In this document: positions 1 to 11,074 of the stretch, piece by piece | Layout of the letters: every line of letters begins with the position of its first letter | Position numbering within the stretch: position 1 is the first letter of the stretch | Notes under the pieces: model-generated | What the model was told of the DNA's origin: nothing | Databases searched by the model: none | The model's input: only the letters and a program-made list of their open reading frames with translations | Program-made: the position numbers and the translations under genes | Assembly: GCA_030737875.1 (NCBI GenBank) | Contig: CM060915.1 | Location: 358,977,863-359,041,862, forward strand | Direction of reading: 5' to 3' | Length of the DNA: 64,000 nucleotides | DNA from: Allium sativum | Taxonomy: Eukaryota; Streptophyta; Magnoliopsida; Asparagales; Amaryllidaceae

Positions 1-916
1 GGACCCGGGCTGGTAGGTAAGACGTTGTTGCATCGTGTAGGTATAAGCCGTGCATTGTTGGTTGTATCGTGTTGCCACTTTGGGGAGTGATACACCCCAC
101 TGTGGGGCCATCACGGGTATCTACGAGTTAGGGAGCCGATCACTTGGGGTAGTGGGTACACCTAGTGGAGATAGGGGCAGGCGGCACCTATGAAGGCAGC
201 TAGGGGTGCATGAAACTACCAATATCATTATTAAGTTCTGTAGGCGGGATCAACCTTAGGGTGACTAGTGGTGGTGTAGTATACTAGTGGTGGTGCAGTA
301 TAGCAATTATCCTATAGTGTTGGTGTAGTTTAGTAATAATCTTACAGTCGGTTAGGTGCGCTTTAGCGATATCGTTGTTCATCTTGTTTCCTTATTTACT
401 CTGCCATATTCAATGGTTCATGGTCATTTCCTTATTTTCCAACTTATGCCTTAGCCTAGTTACTTTTTTAATTATATTGTTAAAATTATCGCACTCGCCA
501 GACTTTATGTCTGACCCCCTTTGTTTCCTCCTCTTTCCTTCCTCCCCCCCCCCAGGTGCTCATGTTGGAACTAGCACAAGTGGAGCTTGATCTTGGACTG
601 CTTTTAGAAGATTGCTTGGATCGCTGGAGTAAAGTTCAGCTTCTCTTTTATTTATGGCTATTTTGATGTTGGGGATTATGTCTTTCAGTTTATGTACTTT
701 TGATAGTCAATATGGATATTATGTACTTTGACTCTGGTTTTAGATGATGTAAGCAAACATATGTTTTTTCCGCTGCAATGAAATAAAGTTTTAAATCTTT
801 GAGTACTATTTATATCTGTCTTGTTGTTAAGTTTCTGTTCTATACTTACTTAAAATGCTCCATAGAAGTTAATGCATTCCCTTTGTGAGTGACACTAATG
901 GACGTGGTGTGTTACA
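1..916 (+). mobile_element. 3' part of a family C retrotransposon LTR (truncated by window edge)
   Basis: This stretch aligns with the last ~940 bases of the element C right LTR (about 47250-48190). Shared landmarks in the same order are the 'gccacttt...agggagccgatca' block, the 'ccagactttatgtctg' block, an AATAAA signal and the terminal 'ggacgtggtgtgttaca', compared with 'ggatgtggggtgtcaca' in C. It ends in the canonical CA at 916, and the next base belongs to the LTR of element B. It is either a 3' LTR or a solo LTR; the rest lies outside the window. The short open frames at 375-590 and 885-1143 are not conserved and I do not call them genes. Confidence 0.8.
782..787 (+). promoter_or_regulatory. 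Polyadenylation signal AATAAA in family C LTR
   Basis: AATAAA lies about 130 bases before the LTR end. The same hexamer occurs at the matching place in both element C LTRs (41987-41992 and 48061-48066). Conservation in three copies supports its use in ending the retrotransposon RNA. Confidence 0.5.
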
Positions 917-2010
917 GGTTCGGATCGTGGAGAGCAGAGGCATCGCGATCGGGTCGGGGTTGGGTAGGGCGATCCGATTCGGTTCCCTGCACAATTCCTG
1001 CAACTCTTCCAGTGACTGTTTTACGCCATTCGATGGCGTTTTCGACCATTCTAACACTTCAAGACAATCACAAAGCATACCATACCGTCATAGCAACATG
1101 TATAATCATTCACAAACAGCAAAACAATAATTTGATAGGTTAAAATGGATCAAACATAGCCAAAACCCCATATTTTCCCTAAAGCATATTTAAGCAAAAC
1201 TAATCATAGGATTAACAAAACTTGACTAAATCAGCCCAAATTTCTAACAGAGGTATAAAACAATATTTCAGAATTTATAAATATTTTCCAGAATTTATTA
1301 ATGTATAAATTCGCTAATCAACACTAATTACCCCTAATTAACCGTAATTAGTGAGGAACTATTCAAATCACTCACCTTAGCCACAAATAAAATTTTCAGA
1401 ACTGAAATCTCGCTGATTTGGGCGAATACTGATGTCTAACAGCAACTCTAATACTGATTTGGTGAAGATCTTCTTTGATTTGATGTTGATTAAGCCAAAA
1501 CTTGATTAGAAAGTGATTAGAAGTTGATTTGGGTGTTGGAGGCCATTGTTAGGGTTCCAAGAATGAAAGTGGCGGCTGAAAAATGAAAATAAGATCATTC
1601 TCTAACTAATTTCAGCCTCCTCATAACCCTAATCCCGAAATCCCCCATTGGGCCTAGCTATTAATCGCCCGGTTAAACCCAATTAAGTTGTTTTTCGCTA
1701 TCTGAAACTTGTTTCAGCCATATCTCCCAAACAGTGATTCCGTTTGGCTAATATGACCACTCCACGGAATTGTAAACCATCGTCCGGAGCTAATGGAAGT
1801 GGTTTCAGGTCAAAATTCCTTTCCAATCAAAAGTTCTGGCCAAAACAAGAATAGCTAGGGGCAAAATGGTCATTTAAAAATCGGCAAAAATCATGAACAT
1901 GAGAAATGACCCCAATAGTCGTCTCCCAAAGTTACATGACCACACGACTTCGTATGTGGAAGAAATAAATATTCTACAAGCCTATGATACGTAGAATGCG
2001 GGTCGTTACA
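917..2010 (-). repeat. Element B 3' LTR, partial
   Basis: Aligns nearly one-to-one with 8641-9733 of the other B LTR. It ends at 2010 with 'gggtcgttaca', the complement of the LTR start TGTAACGACCC. The outer ~1.35 kb are missing because a family C LTR ends at 916. On the minus strand it keeps the CTAAGGTGAGTGA motif near 1371-1382 that is shared with element A. Confidence 0.88.
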
Positions 2011-2028
2011 CTCTCCCCCCCCCCCCTT
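2011..2028 (-). promoter_or_regulatory. Polypurine tract of element B
   Basis: On the minus strand, AAGG followed by a long G run and GAGAG touches the 3' LTR. This purine tract primes plus-strand DNA synthesis in LTR retrotransposons. The G run here is longer than in element A (26800-26812), which suggests slippage since insertion. Confidence 0.8.
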
Positions 2029-2172
2029 AAGAAATTTCGTCCCCGAAATTCCTTAACCTAAAACACACAAAGGATCCCGAATGCCTACCAGCCATATACA
2101 ACAATCAATCATGCAAAACAAACGAAACAAACCTATCCTAGCATGCAGAAAGACTAAATCGAAACTAAAATC

Positions 2173-5100
2173 TTACAAGGCGAAGAGTTCTGGATACGTC
2201 TTCCTAACGCTCTCCTCTCTTTCCCAAGTACAGTCATTCTCATCCTCGCCCTACTGAACTTTGACTAGATTCACCGCTTTCCTTCAAAGTTGCTTCGTAT
2301 CGTTCCCAACAATATGCATAGGCTTGCGGTTCCCAACCGCCTCGGGTTCGACTTCGATATTATCCCACTGATCAAGTGAAATACTCACATCTAGGTCATG
2401 CACGAACTTTCTAAACTGGGAAACATGAAATACGTTGTGAACTCCTGCCATCTTCTCTGGTAATTCAACTTTGTATGCCAAATTCCCAATTTTCTCAAGA
2501 ACTGGGAATGGACCAACAAATCTTGGTGCTAATTTGCCTCTCCTGCCAAATCGTATCATGCTCTTCAACGGAGAAATCTTGATAAGCACCAAGTCGCCAA
2601 TGGAGAACTTTAATTATCTTCTCCTCTTATCGGCATAACTCTTCTACCTATCTTGGGCAGTCTTCATTCGCTGTTGGATAACTTTAATCATAGCTGAAGT
2701 TTCTCTTATTACATCGGGTCCAAGCACAAACTTCTCACCAGTTTCTACCCAACATGACGGTGAGTTGCACGGTCTTCCGTACAAAGCTTCAAACGCAGCC
2801 ATACCGATACTGGATTGATAACTATTATTATATGCAAACTCTACTAGATGCAAATGGTCATCCCATGATCCACAAAAATCCAATGCACAGGCTCTCAAGA
2901 GGTCTTCTAACACTCGATTCACCCTCTCTGTTTGACCATCGGTTTGAAGATGATACGCGATACTGAGATGTAATTCTGATCCTAACGCCTCTTGTAAGCT
3001 CTTCCAAAATCCACTAGTGAACAACGGATCTCGATCACTCACAATGCCTTTGGGTATTCCACGGAATCTCACTACCCACTTTATATACAGTTCCGCTAAC
3101 TTAGTTGTCGTTCTATTCGACTTGACGAGTATAAATCTTGCACTCTTAGTCAGTCGGTCCACAATCACCCAAATGCTATCATGGCCCGATCTAGTCCTTA
3201 GTAACCCATCAATGAAATCCATTGACACTTATTCCCATTTCCATTCTGGAATTTCTAATGGTTGTAACAAACCACTAGGCTTCTTTTGCTCAGCTTTAAC
3301 TAGCTGGCAGTTCATGCATTTGGATATAAACTTCCCAATGTCTCTTTTCATCCCTTCCTAGTAGTAGGTCTGCTTCATGTCTCGGTACGTCTTGTTACCA
3401 CCAAGATGTATAGTCAGTTTTGAGTTATGACATTCTCTAAGCACTTCATCTCTCAATCCATTGACATTGGGTGCAACTAGTCTTCCATTCTTTCTAAGCC
3501 ACCCATCTCGATCAAGCCCATACTTGTTCATCTCCTCTCGATGCCCATCTCTAACTTGGAGATGACTTACAATAAGTTAGGATCGTTCCTCTGGTTGGAA
3601 CCAATCCACTCAATCAAAGTGGGTCTGATCGTAAAACTTGCTAACATTTCTGGATCCAATTCGCACTTTGGTCTAAAATCATACCCAACGATGTACTCCA
3701 GTTTCTTCCATTCTAGAAACATAGCCCCTAAACTGGGATGTATTCTACTCAGTGCATCAACCACCGCATTGCCCTTTCCTGGTGTATATGCGATGTCGAA
3801 AGCATAGGAAGCCAAGAATTCTAACCACCTTTGTTGCCGGAGATTTAGATCTTTCTAAGAGAAGAGATACTTTAATGATTTATGATCAGTAAACAACTCG
3901 AATCTTTCTCCCAAGAGATAATGTCTCCACATCTTCAATGCAAACACGATTGCTGCCAATTCCAAATCATGGGTAGGGTACCTTTTCTCATGCGGTTTCA
4001 GTTGCCGACTTGCATAAGCTACAACCCTACCTCCTTGCATCAATACAGCACCTAGTCCGGTACCACATGCATCCGTATATACCATCATTTCTTCATTCCC
4101 CTTAGGAATGACTAACACTGGTGCACATGTCAACTTTTCTTTTAGGCTCTTGAAAGCATTCTCGCACTTTTCATCCCAGATGAAAGCTTGATTCTTTTTA
4201 GTCAACTGAGTCAACGGTGCTGCTAATTAGGAGAAGTCTTGGATAAACTTACGATAATATCCAGCTAACCCCAAGAAACTTCTTATGTCCATTGCATTCT
4301 TGGGCGTAGACCAATCTTGTACCATAGCCACCTTCGTAGGATCCACGGCAATACCATTCTCTGAAACAACATGGCCCAAGAATCTCACTTCTCTCCTCCA
4401 GAAGTGACACTTAGAAAACTTTGCTTTCAATTGGTGTTTTCTCAACACCTCCATCACTATTCTTAAATGTTCCTTGTGTTCTTCCTCTGTCCTCAAATAG
4501 ACCAAAATATCATTCACGAACACAAGGAAAAACTTATTCAACTGATCTCTGAATACCCTATTCATAAGATCCACAAAGTATGCTGGGGCATTGGTCAGCC
4601 CGAATGGCATGACCAACCACTCATAAAATCCAGACGGCGTCCGAAATGCAGTTTTAGCTATACTCTCAGCTTCCACTCTAAGCTATGAAAAACTGTCGTG
4701 AGATCCAACTGAGAGAATACTCTCGCGCCACTCAACTGATCAAACAAATCATCTATCCGCGATAGAGGATACTTATTCTTCGTCGTCACTTTATTCAACT
4801 CGTGGTAGTCTACACACAAACGAAGGGAACCATCCGCCTTGGTAGCAAACACAACTGGTGCTCCCCATTCAGAAACTCTCCTTCTAATAAATCCCTTCTT
4901 CAAAAGATCGTTGACTTGCACCTCGAGCTCTCGCTGCTCCCTTGGCACCATACGACGAAGTGGCATTACTATAGGTCTGGCATCTTTCACTAAATCAATA
5001 CGGAACTCAATCTCTCAGTGTGGTGGAAGCCCGGTCACTTCCTCTAAAACGTCCGGATACTGGCCAACCACGGGCAAGCCTGATAACTCACTATGCGGGA

Positions 5101-7081
5101 TGTCGAGGGAATTTAGAAAACTAGCCATTACCCCATCACCGGGTAGACCACTAAACACTACCCTCCGCCCATCATCCGCTCTAGCTGTCACCAAAAAGCC
5201 CTCACAGTCTACCACCACCCATATCTTTGGAGCCAATCGACTCCTAAAATAATGCCAAACCCAGTAAAGCCCAAAACAAAGCAATCACAAACAAACATGC
5301 ATCCATGACTCGATAAGACCACATTACGACAAATCATGCTAAGGTTAGACGAACCACCAATCGGGTTCATCACTAATAAAGGTCTATCGACAATCTCGGG
5401 CTCCAATCCCAACCTATCTACCAGGTCACTAGATATGAAGGAACTGGAAGCTCCGGTATCAAACAAAACCCTAACAGGAACGTCATAAACAGAAAGCATA
5501 CCTTGAATAACGACATTCTTTCCCTTCTCTGCCGCAGTTTGGGCATTCGACGAAGAAGGAATAGCATTAAGGGCATATGCTTTCACTATCTGCTTTTCCT
5601 TAGGGGGTTGCAGACACTTGTCTTTGTGATGTCCTACTTGGCCACAATTAAAGCACTTCCTATCTGCTGGCTTGGCCCGACACTCTTTGGCATAGTGGCC
5701 CTTCTTACCACAGCTGAAGCACTCAACATCTTGCTTATTCTTTTTCTTCTGGCCATCCTTATTCTGGTTCTGCTTCCTCTTATTCTGAGAACCGCTCTTG
5801 CCTCCACCACTTTCTTGTGGTTTTGGCTCCTCTACAGATGCAACCTCAGTCTTCGACTTAGGGTAAAGACCTATGCAGTTAAAGCCCCGCAATATCCCCG
5901 CTATAGCCCGTAGCGCCCTTCAACCGCTACGCTATTTCAATTTTGCGCTGATGAACAGTAGACCCGCTTGTAGCCCCGCTATTTCCCGCTGCATCCGCTA
6001 AATCAACGCTTTTTACCATCCGCTTTAGCAATATTAATATATAAAGGTTGATTTAACTAATTCTCTTTTAAAAAATATCAATAAAGTTAGTGTAAAGAGC
6101 TAATTTTGCTAATTTTAAGGCATTAGTGTCCAATATATTCCATAAATCTATTATAATCATCAAATCTAATGTGTTATACCATGATATTCTTTGATTCTGC
6201 TATATATGATTAATTAATATTAGTTTCTTCTACACATATAATGTGAAAATGATAATTAATTAATTTTAAATTTTTGGTTTCACATTTTATGAACTTTTTT
6301 GCGTCTCCGCTATATCCCCGCTATTTCCCCGCTTTATCCCCGCTACACCTTTTTGCACCTCCACCGCTATGGAACTGCTGAGCGCTTTAACTACCCAGGT
6401 AAAGACTCTCGGACCTCAATGCTTCCCCCATAATCGATTCAAACGTCTCATTGATGTGATTGATAAGCCTTTCCCCCAAGTACTGATCCAAGCCATTTAT
6501 GAACTTCTTGTTCTTCTTCTCGGCAGTATCAATAAGAGATAACCCATACTTCGATAAAGTGTCGAATTCGGCAATATACTCCAAGACAACCCTACCATTC
6601 TGCTTGAGCTCCAAAAATTTCTTAAACAACACTGACTTCTGAGCAGCCGGAATGAAATTATCGCTAAAGCGAACCTTAAACTGCTCCCAAGTAATCTAAT
6701 CTTCGGGGGTAGCTGCCTTTATAGCATTCCACCAATTCATAGCCCATCCATGCAGCTGACAGGATGCTAGCCTTCTCTTCATCGCATCCTCGATACCTAA
6801 GTCTTCGAAGATACGCTCGCAGCTATCCAACCAATCCCGAACATCCGTAGCCGACTCCGTTCCGTGGACGGCTTCCTACCAAGACTCGTATAATCCTTAT
6901 TCAGCTTGGCGAAATCAGCCCTAGGTGCCTGCACTATTGGACCACCACCTTTACCAGCATTGGGAGCTGCCCTCTGAACATTTCTAAGCATCTCTCTCAT
7001 GAGGTCAGTAAACATCGTCCTCATGTCAGCAACATTCCCATTATTGGCTCCTCTACCGGCACCTCTTGCGTATCGGCTCAT
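2173..7081 (-). pseudogene. Element B gag-pol polyprotein remnant
   Basis: The former gag-pol frame, related to the intact element A protein along its length, broken by stops and frameshifts. In order: gag start (7081-6797, begins [16 protein letters not shown]), gag core (6632-6387), two zinc knuckles and protease with a DTGAS site (5892-5209), RT (4990-4227), RNase H (4214-3855 with [11 protein letters not shown]), integrase core (3228-2644, including SDRDP and the catalytic Glu of the TDGQTERVN block) and integrase C-terminus (2592-2284). The RT active site reads FVND rather than FVDD, a change in a metal-binding Asp. A MITE splits gag after the zinc knuckles. The second zinc knuckle keeps its His (CFNCGQVGHHKDKC), unlike element A. 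It cannot make a working product. Confidence 0.92.
5871..6398. mobile_element. hAT-type MITE inserted in element B gag
   Basis: A 528-bp AT-rich insert flanked by the 8-bp direct repeat GTAAAGAC (5863-5870 and 6399-6406). The uninterrupted sequence in element A has this site once. Ends are inverted: CTATGCAGTTAAAGC on the left and, read from the other strand, CTGGGTAGTTAAAGC on the right (12 of 15 match). Both subterminal zones carry many copies of CCCGCTA-like motifs, as expected for hAT transposase binding. There is no coding capacity, so it would need a transposase in trans. An 8-bp duplication fits the hAT superfamily. Confidence 0.85.
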
Positions 7082-7271
7082 CGCTCAATCTGTAAAGAGA
7101 AAACGATTAACCGTCTCCATAGTAGTGCTAGTGAAGTGCGACTTCATCCTTAGCTATACTAATAGTGTATATATATAGCTTTTGAAAACCAAAATAATCA
7201 CAAATACGCGCTCTTATATACGAACACTATCTCTCCCTTATAACTTCCCTAGGTTAACTACGTAACCTAGA

Positions 7272-7283
7272 GCTCTGATACCA
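7272..7283 (-). promoter_or_regulatory. Primer-binding site of element B (initiator Met tRNA)
   Basis: On the minus strand this reads TGGTATCAGAGC, complementary to the 3' end of plant initiator-Met tRNA, two bases inside the 5' LTR. It fixes the direction of element B. Confidence 0.9.
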
Positions 7284-7285
7284 AG

Positions 7286-9733
7286 TGTGACAGTCCGCCT
7301 CGCACCAGCCGGCATTTCCTCCGAAGGTGCGCTGTACACATGCCCGACTAATACGGAACGGTCGCCAAAGAAAGGGAAGAAGAGAATGAACTAATCGAAA
7401 ACCTGTAGAATATCTCACAGCGCATGGAACAAAATATAATAATGATATACTTGACATAAAACAGGTGAGACAGTGCATAAGCTGGTAACTAGAACCAACA
7501 TCAACATCATCATCAGAGCAGCAGAAATCCAAATACAGCTTATTACAACTTTGCAAATTACTGTCTCTAAACAAAAGAAATAAAGGAAGGGTGCACTACT
7601 AATGCCCAAAGTAGTGACCAGCAGCGACACAGGGAGAATATCTATATATATATCATACGTGGAAGCCTCCTGCTTGTCTCTGGTACAGCTACTCGTGCAT
7701 ACCTCCTAACCTGTCTCTAGTCTGCTCGTGAGAGCACCCAGAGTAATAAGAAGAGACATAAAACTCTAGGTTAGACAAAAAGTCTGGTATGAGCGATAAG
7801 CAGCTAAACAGAACAATATCAGGTATACTAAACCATACCTGAACCTGGACTTGCAACCAAAGAGTTAGCACCACATACCGTACAATACTCTAAGGTGCCA
7901 TAAAACAAATGGTGTAAAGATACAGGGGTGGGGGTGTGCATGTCATAATGATGGCAAACAAATCAAACATAGCAACCTTCCTTACATCTCTCACTCAGTG
8001 CGTAAAGCATACGATATCTACCGCTTTGATCACTAGACCCATCGAAGTAGTGACGGAGTTCAACTTGTACAACTACTGCTATTACCAAGCTTACCACATG
8101 GAGTCATGACCAAACCTTTACAAATGACCCCACTTCATTGGTCTATAGCTCTTTAGTCGTACCTAGACCACTGCGGCCCTGAATCCGTTCACGTACCCCC
8201 TACACATAGTGATCCAAAGTTGTAGACATCGACAACTCCTTAGCACGCGTCCCACATCAAAGCCCAACTCATGAAGTGAACTCATTGGTTCCCGTCTGGA
8301 TCCTGAGCTCTAACTTCCATTTGGACTACCATTGCATCTCGGGTTTTGGTCATCATCTTCTGAATCGGTTCTTCGGTTCAATTCATAGCTACAAGCTCCC
8401 ATCCAATCCGTTCAGTGTCTGCTCAAAGATCGGCTCGTGGCCTCCCTTGGCGTCGGATCATGGCTCCCCACCTGGCATCGGATCGAGGTCTCCACCTGGC
8501 GTCGGATCTTGGCATGCTCTCTAGGTCGGGTTGGGTCGTGATTGCCCCATCGGCCCAGATCGTGCTCCATTATTTAGGCCGTGGCACTTCATCAGTTCGT
8601 GACCTCTACTTCGGATCATGACTAGCATCTTCAGGCGAGGGGTTCGGATCGTGGAGAGCAGAGGCATCGCGATCGGGTCGGGTTGGGTAGGGCGATCCGA
8701 TTCGGTTCCCTGCACAATTCCTGCAACTCTTCCAGTGACTGTTTTACACCATTCGACGGCGTTTTTGACCATTCTAACACTTCTAGACAATCACAAAGCA
8801 TACCATACAGTCATAGCAACATGTATAATCATTCACAAACAGCAAACCAACAATTTGATAGGTTAAAACGGATCAAACATAGCCAAAACCCCATATTTTC
8901 TCTAAAGCATGTTCAAGCAAAACTAATCATAGGATTAACAAAACTTGACCAAATCAACCCAAATTTCTAATAGAGGTATAAAACAATATTTCAGAATTTA
9001 TAAATATTTTTCTAGAATTTATTAATGTATAAATTCGCTAATCAACACTAGTTACCCCTAATTAACCGTAATTAGTGAGGAACTATGCAAATCACTCACC
9101 TTGGCCACAAAAAAAAAATTAGAACTGAAACCTCGCTAATTTGGGTGAATACTGATGTCTAACAGCAACTCTAATACTTATTTGGTGAAAATCTTCTTTG
9201 ATTTGATGTTGATTAAGCCAAAACTTGATTAGAAAGTGATTAAAAGTTGATTTGGGTGTTGGAGGCCATTATTAGGGTTCCAAGAATGAAAGTGGCGGCT
9301 GAAAAATGAAAATAAGATCGTTCTCTAACTGATTTCAGCCTCCTCATAACCCTAATCCTGAAATCCCCCATTGGGCCTAGCTGTTAATCACCCGGTTAAG
9401 CCCAATTAAGTTGTTTTTCGCTATCTGAAACTTGTTTTAGCCATATCTCCCAAACGGTGAGTCCGTTTGGTTAATATGACCACTCTACGGAATTATAAAC
9501 CATCATCCGAAGTCAATGGAAGTGGTTTCAGGTCAAAACTCCTTTCCAATCAAAAGTTATGGCCGAAACAAGATCAGCTAGGGGCAAAACGGTCATTTAA
9601 AAATCGGCAAAAATCATGAACATGGGAAATGACCCCAATAGTCGTCTCCCAAAGTTACATGACCACATGACTTCGTATGTGAAAGAAATAAATATTCTAT
9701 GATCCTATGATACGTAGAATGCGGGTCGTTACA
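7286..9733 (-). repeat. Element B 5' LTR (2448 bp)
   Basis: Complete LTR with TGTAACGACCCGC at the start (complement of 9733 leftward) and CACA at the end (complement of 7286). It is similar to the element A LTR but lacks most of the TTCGG/GATCGG array seen there. Instead it has a short repeat with 'cacctgg(c)(g/a)tcggatc' units around 8440-8515. The open frames inside it are not conserved. Confidence 0.92.
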
Positions 9734-10912
9734 GGCTTTCTCACGTACTGTCTTTAATAGGTTTCCCATTCCGATATAATTCACTTATCAAACCTCTTCT
9801 CAAGTAGCTCTCCTGCTTGCTTACAGAGTTCCCTCTTTTCTTTTAGGAGTCATATGTCGCACAGGCAATGCAACTGGCTTTGCATTGTCCACCAAGTATA
9901 TGTGGAAACTAATCTCGTGCGTCGGGGGTAGACCCCGAACCTCATCAAAAACATCACGATACTCACAACTATTAGTATAGATCGCAAATCATCGATAGAT
10001 ATATCAAGAGGTTCTAGGAGACTAAGTAAGACAGACCCTTTTGGGGTCATAAGAAATCTCGAGAGTCTTTCTACAGCAAGTCAGAAGTTTAACAACTCTC
10101 CTCTCACAATCTAGAATGGCTCCATATATGTGGTTAACCAATCCATCCCTAGAATCAAACCGTATCTCCTGAGATCAAGAACATATGCGTCGCAAACCAA
10201 ACTCGACGCCTAACACAAAGATTCTCAAACCCCGACAAATCCTCGATAAATGAGCCGCCCCTCCAATGGGGTTTAAGGTAATAATGGGATCCAAAACCAT
10301 AATAGTATCTAGGTGCAGAGACCCAACTAAAGAATCATATATAAAAGAATGCGAAGCGCAAGAAAAAGAATCCTAACTGGATGATCAGAAATAGAAATCG
10401 ATCCATCGACGGAAACATTCCCACCCGTATCCTGTCCACCAACTATGAGAACATTAGCTTGCCCCCTAGAAGTTCCTGCCTTTTGGCCTTGTCCTTGTCT
10501 CTTTGGGCACTCCTTAATAATGTGTCTCGCCTTACCAAAGTGGTAACAATGCCTTTCCTCTTTCTGCAATCCTTTTTCAGATGACCCACCGTTCCGAAGT
10601 TATGGTATTTCCTCGTTTCTTCTTTCCTTCTTAAGCTATCATTTTCTTTCATCTTTGGGTTGTGATCCTTAGCCCTAACTTGCTTATTCTCCTTTTTGAA
10701 ACATGATAACTAGTCCTTCCAAAGCTGCCTCCATCGCACGGAAATTTTTATGAGGCTTGAAAGAAAATAAGCCACAGGTGAAACTACTGCGGCTACAGAT
10801 GGAGGTTGGGCACTTCTTTGCCCTTCGACATGTACCGTAGTTTTAACATGCCTACGGAACCATGCCGAAATTGGGACACCCTTTCGGGAAGAAATGGTTC
10901 CCCGAACAAAAA
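9734..10912 (-). pseudogene. Element D gag-protease-RT remnant
   Basis: Reading leftward from ~10912, the start matches element C gag (a GEP-like stretch, then WFRRY-like), but the ATG is lost. The gag core is largely deleted near 10700-10740. Two zinc knuckles follow (KYHNFGTVGHLKKDC, where the first Cys is replaced, then CYHFGKARHIIKEC in another frame). Next is a protease relic ending in DAYVLDLRRYGLILGMDWL near 10185-10130, then the RT entry region near 9850-10050 and 9740-9850 (ELCKQAGELLEKRF-like). It breaks at 9734 where element B inserted. Many stops and frameshifts; non-functional. Confidence 0.78.
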
Positions 10913-11062
10913 GGAAAAGTAATCAAGCAGAGAATCAAGAAGATATTTATGGCTTTGGGAAATATTCTTTTCAAAACCAGACTTTTTATTTTAAAATACT
11001 TTGTTTTTGAGACCTTTTTGAAAACCATTTTCAAAATATTTTATCGGATCTTATAACCATAT

Positions 11063-11074
11063 GCTATGATACCA
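11063..11074 (-). promoter_or_regulatory. Primer-binding site of element D
   Basis: On the minus strand it reads TGGTATCATAGC, one mismatch from the initiator-Met tRNA site TGGTATCAGAGC, two bases inside the LTR. Confidence 0.8.

Larger units (their letters stand above)
917..9733 (-). mobile_element. Element B: degenerate Tekay/Del-like Ty3/gypsy retrotransposon
   Basis: A minus-strand chromovirus. The 5' LTR is the right one (7286-9733), followed leftward by the primer-binding site, a gag-pol pseudogene, a polypurine tract and a 3' LTR (917-2010) that is cut off on its outer side. It is the same family as element A, with matching LTR ends (TGTAACGACCCG... to ...CACA) and closely related protein. 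It is much older: roughly two dozen differences are visible in the first ~600 aligned bases of its two LTRs (about 4 percent by eye). It sits inside the pol remnant of element D and carries a MITE at 5871-6398. Confidence 0.9.
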
